Origin: Avena insularis
Taxonomy: Eukaryota; Streptophyta; Magnoliopsida; Poales; Poaceae
Reading direction: 5' to 3'
Length of the DNA stretch: 64,000 nt
Assembly (NCBI GenBank): GCA_023614405.1
Contig: CM042685.1
Coordinates: forward strand, 234,649,661-234,713,660
The translations under genes were made by a program, and so were the position numbers. The notes beneath the pieces were generated by a model, which made no database searches, had not been told where the DNA came from, and worked only from the letters and a program-made list of their open reading frames with translations. Positions 33,232 to 44,812 of this stretch are shown here, in pieces; position 1 is the stretch's first letter, and each line of letters begins with the position of its first letter.

Positions 33232-36200
33232 GTACCAAGCTTCTTTGAAGAAGAGTGGAAGTAAGAGTATTTCCCACTCAGGTACGCTTGTTGTAAATGC
33301 TGTGGACATTCTTCTCACTGATTCCTATGTTAACTCTTGGGTATTTGATACCGGATCGGTTGCTCATATTTGCAATTCTATGTAGGGACAAATAAGGACT
33401 AGAGAAGTGTAGAAAGGCGAAGTGGACTTTCGCGTAGGAAATAAAGCAAGGGTTGCTGCATTGTTCGTCGGCGTCATGCAACTTCACCTTTTGTCAGGAT
33501 TTATTATGGAGTTGAATAATTGTTATTACATTCCAAGTATGGGTCGAAACATTTTATCACCTTCATGTTTGATGAGGGATGGATATTCATTTGCGAGTAT
33601 GAACAATGGTTGTGTAATCTCTAAGAATGATATGTTTATGGCTAATGCTCCCATTGTGAATGGGTTATTTATTTTAAATCTTGATGATGCATCTGTTTAC
33701 AATGTTAGTGCTAAAAGGCTTCGGCCTAATAATTTGAGTCCTACCTATTTATGGCATTGTCGTTTGGGGCATATAAGTGAAAAGCGCATGAAGAATCTCC
33801 ATGGTTATGGTCTTCAAACTTTGTTTGATTTTGAATCATACGAGACATGTCAGGCTTGTTTACTTGGAAAGATGACCAAGTCGCCTTTTTCAGGTTTACC
33901 CGAGAGAGCGACAGACTTGTTGGAACTCATACATATTGATGTATGTGGACCAATGAGCACGATAGCCAGAGGAGGATATCACTACTTCATTACTTTCACT
34001 CATGATTTCAGTATATATGGTTATGTCTACTTGATGAAGCATAAGTCTGAAACTTTTGAAAAGTTCAAGGAGTTTCAGAGTGAGGTAGAGAATCAACGTG
34101 GCAAGAAAATAAAGGCCTTGGGATCTGATCGTGGAGGTGAATATTTGAGTCACGAATTTAGCAATCATCTTAAGAGTTGCGGAATTGTTCCACAGCTCAC
34201 GTCTCCCGGAACTCCTCAAAGAAACGGGGTCTCTGAACGGCGCAATCGAACTTTGTTGGAATGGTTCGATCGATGATGAGCCAGTCGGATTTACCATTGT
34301 CATTTTGGGGATACGCTCTAGAAATGGCAGCTTTCACACTTAATAGGGTACCATATAAATCCATAGTTAAGACACCATATGAGATGTGGACTGGAAAGAA
34401 TCCCAGTTTGTCTTTTCTAAAGATTTGGGGTTGTGATGCATTTGTCAAGCGACTTCAGTCGGACAAGATAACACCCAAATCGGATAAGTGCATTTTCGTG
34501 GGATATCTTAGGGAAACCTTAGGGTATTACTTCTACAACCGATAAGAGGGCAAAGTGTTTGTCGCTCGTAGCGGTGTTTTCCTAGAGAAAGAGTTTCTCA
34601 CAAAGGGAACGAGTGGAAGGTCGGTGCGACTTGAAGAAGTTCAAGATGAGCTAGTCGGGGATGCTTCTACAAGTGATGCTATTGTAGCAGAACAAGTTGA
34701 GGAACCCGTGGCAATAGAAGCACCACAACCACGAAGGTCGGCGAGGCTCCGCGAAGCGCGGGAATTATTATTGTTAGACAATGATGAGCCTGCGACCTAT
34801 GCAGAAGCGATGGTGGACCTAGACTCTGATAAATGGTTGATCGCCATGAGATCTGAGATAGAGTCCATGGGAAACAATCAAGTTTGGAACTTGGTTGACC
34901 TGCCTGATGGTTTTAAAGCCATCGAGTGCAAATGGATCTATAAGAATAAGGTTGATATGGATGGAAATGTTCACATCCATAAAGCTCGACTTGTTGCAAA
35001 AGGTTTTTGACAAGTTCAAGGAGTTGACTACGACGAGACTTTCTCGCACGTAGCGATGCTTAAATCTATATGGATAATTCTAGCCATTGCTGCACATTTC
35101 GACTATGAAATATGGCAGAGGGATGTCAAGACGGCTTTCCTAAATGGAATCCTAACTGAGGACATGTATATGATGCAGCCTGAAGGTTTTCTCGATCCAA
35201 ACAATGCTGGAAAGGTATGCAAACTTCTAAAGTCCATTTATGGGCTGAAGCAAGCATCTTGTGTTTATGGGCTGAAGCAAGCAAACAATGCTGGAACATT
35301 CGATTTGATGAAGTTGTAAAGGAGTTTGGCTTCATAAAAAACGAAGAACAACCTTGTGTTTACAAGAAGGAAAGTGGGAGAGCGCTGGTATTTCTAATCT
35401 TATATGTCGATGACATATTGCTGATTGGAAATGACATTCCTATGCTCGAGTCTGTTAAGACCTCGTTGAAAAATAGTTTTTCGATGAAGGACTTAGGAGA
35501 AGCGACATATATTTTGGGCATCAAGATCTATAGAGATAGATCAAGGAGGCGAATTGGATTAAGCCAGAGTACATACATTGAGAAAGTGTTGAAACGGTTC
35601 AGCATGGAAGAGGCTAAGAAGGGTTTCTTTCCCATGTATCACGACATTAAACTCAACAAGACTCAGTGTCCTTCGACTACTGATGAGCGTGAGCGCATGA
35701 GCAGGGTTCCATATGCTTCGGCTATTGGATCCATCATGTATGCAATGATATGTACTCACCCAGATGTTTCCTATGCTCTAAGTGTTACGAGCAGATACCA
35801 GGCTGATCCAGGTGAAGGTGACTGGACAGCGGTAAAGAACATCCTTAAGTACTTGAAAATGACTAAGGATGTGTTCCTAGTTTATGGAGGTGAGGATGAA
35901 CTCAGTGTAAATGGTTACACAGATGCGAGTTACCTTAACGACTCAGATGATTCGAAATCGCAATCAGGTTATGTGTTTGTCATGAATGGTGGTGCTGTGA
36001 GCTGGAAAAGTTCCAAGCAACATACGGTGACCTCCTCTTCAAACGAAGCTGAATAGATTGCTGCCTCGGAGGCTATAAAGGAAGCTGTTTGGATTAGGAG
36101 TTTCCTGATCGCTCTCGGTGTGGTTCAGGGCGCGTCCAATCCCTTGGACATTTATTGTGACAACAATGGTGCTATTGCACAAGCCAAGGAACCTAGACAG

Positions 36201-36386
36201 CACCAGAATAACAAACATATTCGCATGCGTTGCCATCAGATTCGTGAGTTCATTGAGGATGGTAGTGTCATGATATGCAAAATACATACGGACTCAAATG
36301 TTGCTGATCCCTTGACTAAGCCTCTCCCGCAGCCTGCACATGAAGCGCACACAAGAGAAATTTGTATTAGATACATTTTAGATTGA
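33232..36386 (+). pseudogene. Outer Copia gag C-terminus and pol
   Basis: It resumes after the inner element. Protease WVFDTGSVAHIC is at about 33337. Integrase has its HHCC region (about 33752-33870) and a DDE triad that appears intact: Asp in IHIDVCGP, Asp in SDRGGEY, Glu in SERRNRT. RT has YVDD at about 35404 and is followed by RNase H (GYTDAS intact at about 35920) and IADPLTKPLP-like ADPLTKPLP. Lesions are TAG 33383, a frameshift near 34255, TAA near 34542, TGA 35008, a 27-bp tandem duplication at 35237-35290 with frame change, and TAG 36054. The stop at 36384-36386 is 20 bases before the 3' LTR. Confidence 0.92.
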
Positions 36387-36406
36387 CTCTAGTGCAAGTG
36401 GGAGAC

Positions 36407-37700
36407 TGAAGGAAATATGCCCTATAGGCAATCATAGAGATGATTATATTTCATATGTATCCATGAGTTATTGTAATGTTCCTTGAATATCCATATCAGG
36501 CAACTTGTATTGATTGGCAATTATGTGGATTTTTTGTGAAACTCTTTACTTGTATGGTTATTTAATAGTTGTCCCTAGTCGGAGTTTATGTGAGGACACA
36601 TGTGAATATTAGACTAGCACATCGATTGGTTGATGACTATGTTTCGCAAGTCATAGACATAGGGATGTCAAACCAATGATGTGGACACATGTTATGAACA
36701 TGGGGTTGGACTGACCCAACTTGAGACTGACAATTAGACTTGCATCTCTCTCTACACATTGTGTACATTTTGTCCTTAGACCTGAGATTGTCGCATGTAC
36801 TTGAGATGTGGATCGACCTACTTTGGGGCTATCAACCACTACTCCGTAACTGGGTAGTCATAAAGTTAGTTTTCGGGTTTGTCCTGAAGCATGCTGCAAG
36901 GCATGGTCAATCAAGATGGGATTTGCCCCTCTTTACTTGAGAGAAATATCTATGGGCTCCTCGAGTGATCAGATCCAGAAATGCATGGCCGTGCTACATA
37001 AGGTTAAGAGTTAACCTAGTAAAGGGATGCCGAATCAAAGTATCGATAAAGGGAGGTTAGCTTGGAGCTAGACCAAATATCGTGAGGCAAAGGGAAAGAC
37101 ATGTACTAAACCTTATGATGGTTCATCCGATATGATCTTTGTATGCGTTTAGGAGTTGGCACGTCTTGCTAGAGGCCGCTACCAACTATTGACAGAATAA
37201 GTGTATTCGTGTCATGTCTACACGTATATGAACCTATGGGGTCACACGCTTAACGGGCTGGAAGCCTCATGAGGATTAGATCCGAATTAGACTAGGCTTA
37301 GGCTACTAATGGGTTGCTAATGTAGAAGCCCACCAGGGACGCCTATATAAGAGAGGATAGGGCGAGCTGACCAGGGTTAGACCATTCCACCCAGCCGCCA
37401 CTCCTCACGCCTGTGTTGCACGCGTGGACCTAGAAGTCTGACGTCTAATGCTTCCACCCTATACGTGTGGATACCTCGGAGGTGCTGCAGCTATAGCACT
37501 TGGACAAGCCGCGCAAGGGGAGCTGCTCGTGGGACGAGGAGAAGGAGGAGACGTGGAACGTATGCACTGCCTCGACGTGCTTCATCAACTTCCGCAACTG
37601 CGCGTCTAGTGGTAATCCCGTCATCTATGACAACAGTATTCCCGGTTTACGCGGTAGAAAATTTTGAGTTGCCCTAGTATAGCCTACCCGTATCCCTTCA
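36407..37700 (+). repeat. 3' LTR of the outer Copia element
   Basis: It is preceded by the polypurine tract AAGTGGGAGAC (36396-36406). It runs TGAAGGAAATATGCCC to TATCCCTTCA and is followed by the TSD ATATA. The TATA box is at 37343-37351. Confidence 0.94.
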
Positions 37701-37952
37701 ATATAGTCACCGGGGCCTAGGGTTATAGGAGAGACCTATCCGGATACATTACAAAGTCGCTAACTATGTACATCTTGGACTACAAGTAATACTACAAGCC
37801 TAAGTCGGTAACTCTTCTGGGCCTTGTCGTAGCCGGAGTTGGCTCCTCCTCTTTATCTGACTGGGCCGCCCGTGAAGCAAAGCTCTAAACCGTTGGTGGG
37901 CCACCCTGGTCAGCGAGTCCTGTGGGTATACCCGGAAAGTATATCCCCAACA
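37701..37952 (-). repeat. Tat 3' LTR, proximal part (U3 side)
   Basis: On the minus strand the LTR starts TGTTGGGGATATAC at 37952, directly after the polypurine-type sequence CCGGGGACTAC (37953-37963). It runs to the TATA box (TATATAAACC once joined to 16906-16915). The Copia insertion lies inside that TATA box. Confidence 0.8.
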
Positions 37953-38520
37953 GTAGTCCCCGGAAGTCTCCAAGATCCAAAGTCGGATAAATCGTCTAGC
38001 TTGATGGTTTCTTTGTCTTGAGAATCTTGAAGGGTTCCCGAAAACTTTGTTCATTATAGGATTCCGAGTCAACCGAGTCAGATATATGTTGCTCTGACCT
38101 TAGTCTTTTCCCGGCTCGATTTAAAACATAAGCCGAATTTTTCAGTGGCGTGCGGGCTGACAACTTTTCAGACCAGGTCTTGTCACTAACAGGATTTCCA
38201 TCAGCATGATCGTTGGTAGGTCCATTCCTTACAGAACAAAACGCTACTTCAATGCTTGCACGAAAATCGAGGGGGCGTAAGAGTCACGAGGAAGCTAACT
38301 CCCCCTCTCCTATACGTGTGGCGCTAATCGCGCGTGTTACCGCACGAATCTTGACGCGGAGATAAATAAAGAGGGGAGAAAACCCTTTCTCTCAGATTCA
38401 CCTCTCCATCGATTCATTCATTGCTTCCTCATACTCCTCGAGAGCTCCACACCAGTTCCCATATATGCACCGTGAGAAAAATCTCTCCTTCCCCCACCAG
38501 CCTTCTTCCTCCAAGATCCA
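37953..38520 (+). promoter_or_regulatory. Leader/promoter of the antisense accessory gene
   Basis: This is non-coding DNA between the Tat 3' LTR and the accessory gene start. A TATA-like ATAAATAAAG at 38362-38371 lies about 150 bases before the ATG. It is followed by a CT-rich leader (TTTCTCTCAGATTCACCTC and CTCTCCTTCCCCCACC). This layout looks like an independent plus-strand pol II promoter inside a minus-strand retroelement. Transcription is not shown by sequence alone. Confidence 0.5.
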
Positions 38521-39026
38521 TGGCTTCGGCCTCGACCTCAGGAGTGGTGGCGACTTCGGTGGCGGCGAAAGAAAGGAAGATGCGGGGTCTTTGGATCCCC
38601 AGCGCCATGGACAACGCGGAACTCCAAGTCATGGAGGACGAAGGGTTCATCATCGCTGGTGTGTGGCGGAGTGCCTCAGAGCACGCCGTTCCCGCCCCGC
38701 TCGACGGTGAGAGGGTGCTGTTCGGCACTCACGTCGACCGCAGCCTCATCTTGCCACCATCGAACTTCCTCGTCGATGTCCTCAACTACTACGGTGTGCA
38801 ACTCCATAATCTTCCTCCCAACTCCCTGCTTGAGCTCAGTACTCACGCAGCTTTGTGCGAGGGGTTTCTTGGCATTAGGCCAAGTCTCACCCTTTTCTAG
38901 TACTACTATGGTACTCGGAAGAATTCCATCAGTGACGGTGTGCCTTATGTAACCGGCACTCTTAGCTTAGTCCTTAGGAGGAATCGGATCTATCCTAGGA
39001 TTAACGCTAGTGAGTCCGTCAAACGC
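38521..39026 (+). pseudogene. Tat antisense accessory gene, exon 1 (first part)
   Basis: It starts at ATG 38521 in a good context (TCCATGGC). The product resembles the plant putative gypsy-type transposon domain family (PF04195). Seen in order are LWIPSAMDNAEL, EGFIIAGVWRSASEHAVPAP, ERVLFGTHVDRSLILPPSNF, LNYYGVQLHNLPPN and ALCEGFLGIRPS, at residues about 20-155. A TAG at 38898 interrupts the domain, and the frame reopens after it. At 39026 a chromodomain-type Gypsy element is inserted (TSD AACGC), and the same exon continues at 54417. The function of this family is unknown. It lies antisense to gag-pol, as extra genes do in some Tat elements such as Grande. Confidence 0.75.
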
Positions 39027-40288
39027 TGTAACATCCCAAAAAATTGAACATGATTATCAAATTCCAATCACCAAAATTAGGGTTAGCAATTTTTTTTGTT
39101 AATTCAAATCATTTTGAATGCATGTGTGTATGTGATGATTGTATGAATGCCTGAATGGACTTGTGTGATTCATCTAAATAGCAAGAATTGATTAAAGATG
39201 AAAACAACATCATCTAAAACATTTCCAAGCAGAAAAAATCAAGAGAAAATCAAAAACAAAAGAAATAAGCAAATGGTCATTTTTGCCAATCTTGCTCACT
39301 AGGCCACTTTGAGTGTTTATAGTCCAAGATTTCAAACAGAAACATTTCCATTTCTTTTCACCCCTTGCTAGACCAAGTAAAAGTGAATCAAAGCCCAACT
39401 TTCAAATTTGCAGAAACATTTGGGAACCCCATTCAAATGACAAGTTAAAATTGAATCTTTATCATATGTGAAGATCCCACATTTTCAAAACCCAACTAAA
39501 CTAGTGCCCCTTGACCAATCCAACTGACCAGAGACTCCCTAGTATATAACTAGCAAACCCACCAAGTTTGAATCCAAAATTCAAATTTGAATTTCTTTCG
39601 GCCATTTCATCAAACACCTTGTAATCAGCAAACAAACAAACATCAAACACTATTAGTAGCAGTAATTTTGGCCAACCTTGTCCCTTTCTAGCTCACACTA
39701 CACTCTCAGTAAATGATTTAGCTCAATTAACTAGCCTTAGCACCACCGTGAGCATGCATAGCCATCAATGGTGACCATGCCGAGAGCACCCTTGCCACCC
39801 CCATGTCGCCAGCGAGCTAGGAGAAGCTCTAGCCTCACCAAACTTGTCTGGGACACGCAACACCGTCCACCGCCACCCCCTGTGCAAGACTCGAGCCTTG
39901 TCAGCCACTAGACCACACGACAAGCTCGCGCCCAGTTTCTCTGTGTGCGAGCCGAGAAAGCGCCAGTGCGTCGCACGCGACACCAGCCCACAGACCGCGC
40001 GCCACCCTAGCCGCTTGCGTGCATGATCGCTAGCACCCTAGAAACCCACCAGACAACCCCGTTCGCCGCCGCGCGAACCATGGATGCTGTGCGCCATTAA
40101 AATCACCGTCGGACCTGCCCAGAGCGCCACGATGTTCCGATCGTTCCTCACCTCCCCATGCCTTGCTATCAAGCCGTTGAGCTTCGCCAGGAGGCAACAC
40201 ACCGCCCCCTATCGTCGCCCATTCCATAAGCACGCTGTGCCGACGACAACGACGAGCTCCACCCGCGCCCGTCGGTCCCCTTCAGGCA

Positions 40289-40298
40289 CTATAAAAGG
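40289..40298 (+). promoter_or_regulatory. TATA box of the chromodomain-type 5' LTR
   Basis: CTATAAAAGG sits in CAGGCACTATAAAAGGAG. The identical motif is at 51663-51672 in the 3' LTR. It is followed by a CTCACTCCCCACCTC leader. Confidence 0.7.
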
Positions 40299-41362
40299 AG
40301 TCCACCCCCGTTCGATTTGAGCACATCATCTCACTCCCCACCTCTCACTGATCACACCCACTCACCCCCGGAGCAAGGTGAGCACCAGGTGGACGGAATT
40401 TCATCGGAGTTCGCCACTGCAGAGGAGGAGAGGCGCCGTCGATTGGAGCCTCCCCAGGAGAAGCTGCCGGTACCAGGAGGATCGCCGTCGTCGACTTAGT
40501 CGTTTTCCCCATCGCCGACCATCGCCGGAGCCCCGGTGAGCCCCCGTCGACCCCTACTGGCCGCACTAGGGTTCTGCCTCGCCGCGTCCTGTTCAGGCGT
40601 GGATGATGAACCACGACCACCGGATTAGAGTTAGATCGCACGGTCCACATCCCCCATACCGCTTCGCCACTCCATGTCTCACTGACGAGTGGGGACAGCC
40701 ACTTAACCAGCCCGAGCGTGCACTGTGCGTAGTGGGCCGGCCCAGTTAAACCTCCCGCGTGACCCAATAATTCAAATTTAGATTTATTCTTTTTAGTTCT
40801 AAAATTAGTTCTGTACCCAGATTGAAAAATCAACCCAGCTCGATTCACTAAACCAAAATGCATGAAACCAATTTTTTAGAGAGGTACTGGAGTGATGAAT
40901 CCAAGCCCGTTGGATTCAAACCAATTGGATTTCTAGATCACCCATGGTAAAAATAACAAGGCAGAAGCTTTTCTGCATTCAAACATTTTTCAAAATTCAA
41001 CCATAAAAGCTTTTGAGTTGATTCCAACTCTAAAAAATCACATTTAACCATACCTTTCTGAATATGTAAAAATATATGGGTTAACTTGTAGAAATAATGG
41101 TTAAGTAATAAAAGAATGCCTCATAGGCCATTCTAGTCACTTTAATTAATTAAAATAAAAAGGACAAACCTTATTAAATTGTGACACCACTTTAAATCGC
41201 ATTTCCATGTACTAAAATATGTGGTGATGACATGTTTCAACATGATCCCATGTTTGAGTTGGAGAATATTAAATCTTAAGTAGTTTTCAATGAGTACAAA
41301 TTAGTTTTCTGAAATAAATTAAAGAAGACAAGTGCTTTAATCTTTGTGATAATATTGATGAT

Positions 41363-42924
41363 TGATGACTCCTTGATGGCGCCAGAAAACTTGGTGGCTG
41401 GTGTGGAGTATTGTTGGGAACCCCAAGAGCAAGGTGTGAAGAGCACAGCAGCAAGTCTTCCCTCAGTTGAGACCGAGGTTATCGAGCCAGTAGGAGGAAG
41501 GAAACGTCACACAAGTGTTGCAAGCAACGCGGAGACCTGCACAACACAAACTCAAGACTTTGCCCCAACGAACAGTGAGGTTGTCAAGCTCACCAGTTTG
41601 CTGTAACAAAGGAAACATATGGTGTGGAAGGTAATGGTTTGCAACAAGTAAACAAGTAACAGTGGAAGATGTATCAATGGTAAAGATTGGACTAGGGTCC
41701 ATAGTTCACTAGAGGTGCTCTCCTTAGATAAACAACATGGCATGAAGGGTAAACAAATTACAGCGGGGCAATTGACAGGAACTGAGCAAGGCATAACAAT
41801 GCAATTACTAGATAGAAAGATCATATGAAGTTGATTGGTCAATACAACAATATACATAGACCATCATCCAACTGCATCTATGACTAGAAGTCCACCTTCA
41901 GGTTATCATCCGAACCCCCTCTAGTATTAAGTTGCAAGCAACAGACAACTGCTTTAAGCAAAGTGTGTAAGGTAAACAGTCCACATGTTCCATGAACAAC
42001 AGACCATTGTTTTCTCCCTAGTAGCAACAACACATCTACAACCGAAGAGATTTCTGTCACTTCCCTTGGAAACTAGAGGCACGAACCCACTATCGAGCAT
42101 AAATACTCCCTATTGGAGTCACTAGCAACTACTTGGCCAAGATAACCACTAGCAATGGAGAGCATGCAAGATCACAAACAACACAGACATGATAGAATCA
42201 TAAAGACAAAACCATTAATCAAACCAACATAATAATCTCAATATCCATCGGGTCCCCGCAAACACAGCATGCATGATTACAAATAGATTAGATCTTTATC
42301 ATGAACGGAGCTCACAAGATCAATACATGAAAGCACAAAGGAGGAGATACAACCATCTAGCTACTACATGGACTCATAGTCCAAGGTGGAACTACTCACG
42401 AATCATACCGGAGAGAAGGCCTCCGGGATGATCTCCCCTCCGGCAGGGTGTTGGGAAGAACTTAAGATCCCCCCGATCTAGGGACGATGGTGGCGGCGGC
42501 TACATGCGGGTTTGTGGATTTCTGATCGGGTACTTAGGGTTTCTGCATCAGGGGCTTTTTATAGGCGAAGGGGGAGGCCGAGGAGGCGACCAGGGTGGCC
42601 AAACCCTAGCCAGGCGTGGGGTGGGGCCCACCAGGTACTGGGTGGGTCACGCCTGCAGCCTCCCGGCTCCCCTTTGGACTTCTTGTTCCCCACGGAAAGT
42701 AATTGACTTTGTCCTTCGTCCCGTCCAATTCAGAGAATATTTCTTTACTAACTTTTCTGAAACCAAAAATAGCAAAAAACAGGCATCTGGCACTATTGCA
42801 ACTTGTTAATAGGTTAGTACCAGAAAACATGTAAAAAGCACCTCAAAGTGTAGATAAGCAAAGCAAAGTAGATACTAAAAAAGCATGGAACATCAAAAAT
42901 TATAGATATGTTTCCAACGTATCA
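41363..42924 (-). mobile_element. 1.56-kb solo LTR (Gypsy type), TSD ATGAT
   Basis: The unit is TG...CA bounded. On the minus strand it starts TGATACGTTGGAAACATATC and ends GGAGTCATCA. ATGAT lies at 41358-41362 and 42925-42929. The uninterrupted sequence is visible in the other LTR at about 52730 (AGTGATGATGCTAG). The start resembles Triticeae Gypsy LTRs of the Sabrina/WHAM type. A TGGCGCC motif resembling a PBS lies just inside the 3' end on the minus strand (about 41378-41384). It has no coding sequence. Confidence 0.88.
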
Positions 42925-44585
42925 ATGATGCTAGATCATCTAGTGTGAACCTTTGTGTGCTAAATAGAGTAGTTAAGAATTGTGTGGTGATTGTGTACCT
43001 CGTATTTATTTATAGACGCTAGTACCAACCAAGGATATGAGGAGGAAGGAGGATACTATGAGGAAGAAGCCGAGGAGAACTTCAACCACTACTCTGCACA
43101 AGGCAAGCCTAACACTACAAGTTGACTATGCAAGCCTATACTAATGTCTTAGCAAGCTAAGCTAAAACTATGCAAGCTAATCCTTGCAAGCTTACCTCAC
43201 TTGATACCCAATCCTAGTTTTACTTGCAAGCTTAAGTATTTTCTTTCTTTATAAAAGCTTTCTCTTAGAGTTTACTTAGTTATTTGTAGATATTAGAAGG
43301 ATAATGGAAGGTAGCATAAAGAGCATAAAATTTGACCTAAGTTAGATAATCTTGATGTCATCCTGAGGCATGAGATTGAACCTAGATAAGATACACTTTA
43401 TTATCACCCCTCATTAGTATTTACCCTCACTTGTAGATGCTAGTGATAAGCATAAAATTTGATAAACTTTAGATGGGAATACTTGGTGAAAATGGTTATG
43501 AAAACCTTAGAATGATGAGTCATTCTACTGAAATGTTTTGACATGTGTTCGTGAACACCATATGATTTTGATGATGAAAATGTTAAGACATGAGCCTTAG
43601 CCCTTTACAAACTGATGGTTGTTTGGATGCGATACCATTCCAATTTTACCGTACAACCACAATACCCGAAATTTGGGTAGGGCTTGACTGGAAATTTATA
43701 TACCTTAGTATGGGTTCCCTTGCGGCCAAGGTTTGAGATGAGGCTACCTTGTGAAGATTGTCCACCTGTGCAGTACCCAAGATGACAGTTGGTCATGGTT
43801 GGGAGGGCAAACTCATAGGAGAGGTGCCTATACTAGGGCGTGTAATTGAAAGGTTAGGATTGATTATCTGCATACTGAGTATGGTGAATTCAGGATTGTT
43901 CCTGATGGATTTATCGAATGTTGTGGTAAAAGTGTACAATCTCTTCAAAGAGTCAAACTATTTGAATAGTCGCGTCCGCGGTTATGGACAGTTGGAGTGG
44001 CCATACTGTTCCGTCGTCAGATGTTTTCAAAATGACTTGAGAAATGATTTATGACTTTGACTTGACCACAACAGAGTTGTGATATGAATTTCAAGTTCCC
44101 ACTTAGGTGTTATAAAACTTTCATCTAGTTTTCTTTGCGAACTTCGATGAGAGTAAATCGGCTTTTGCAAAACAACCCTAGAGCTTAGTATATCCTACTC
44201 AAAACCACTTCACTTATTAGTACTAGTTTGCGAATACTTAAAGAGTACTCATGGCTTTGTCCTTAGATATTCCCGTGGCCAGACTATGAAGAGGAGTATC
44301 AGGAAGGTTAAGACAACTAGGATCATCTCCCATCGTCAGCATTGCTTGTGACCATGAAGATGGAGCCTCGCCCACGCTATCGTTATCGTTACGTTATTTC
44401 CGCTGCTTGATTTGTATTAAGACTGTATCATGAGATCCTTATTTGTTGTAATACCTTATGTATGGTTTGTAATGGATGATGTACTATGATATCCAATCTG
44501 TTATGTCTTGCAAAAATGGTAATCTTGGGATTGCGATGTATGGCATAACAGGCATCTGGGATTAAAAATCCGGGTGTTGACAAGT

Positions 44586-44598
44586 TGGTATCAGAGCC
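44586..44598 (+). promoter_or_regulatory. PBS of the chromodomain-type element
   Basis: TGGTATCAGAGCC begins four bases after the LTR end and is a perfect initiator tRNA-Met type primer binding site. Confidence 0.92.
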
Positions 44599-44812
44599 AT
44601 CCTGACCATAGGAGACCCTAGTTTAGAATGGACGTTTGAATCAAAAACTTAGTTTCAAAACCAAGGAAGTGAGTATTTATGAAAACTTATTCTCATTCTT
44701 ATCACTTAGACTCTTTCATTAAAATTCATGTTCCTCAAAAATTCTTGCAAACTTACTTAAAATTTGACATGCTTGACCACTCTACTAACTTACTCATCCT
44801 ATATTCTTATAG

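Larger units (their letters stand above)
16916..37700 (+). mobile_element. Copia LTR retrotransposon, full length, TSD ATATA
   Basis: Two LTRs of equal length (1294 bp) bound the element. Both start TGAAGGAAATATGCCCTA and end ATCCCTTCA. The target duplication ATATA is at 16911-16915 and 37701-37705. The PBS is at 18211-18223, and gag-pol in Copia order (gag, PR, INT, RT, RH) is split at 19929/33232 by a second Copia element. The element body without the inner insertion is about 7.5 kb. LTR start and gene order place it near the BARE/Angela/Maximus group of Triticeae Copia elements. The exact family is not resolved. Confidence 0.93.
39027..44582 (+). repeat. 5' LTR of the chromodomain-type element
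   Basis: It is 5556 bp, of which 1567 bp (41358-42924) are a nested solo LTR plus one target duplication. The native length is about 3989 bp against 4002 bp for the 3' LTR. The TATA box CTATAAAAGG lies at 40289-40298. The frames inside, such as 39844-40026 and 40345-40863, are LTR sequence also present in the other copy. Confidence 0.93.
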
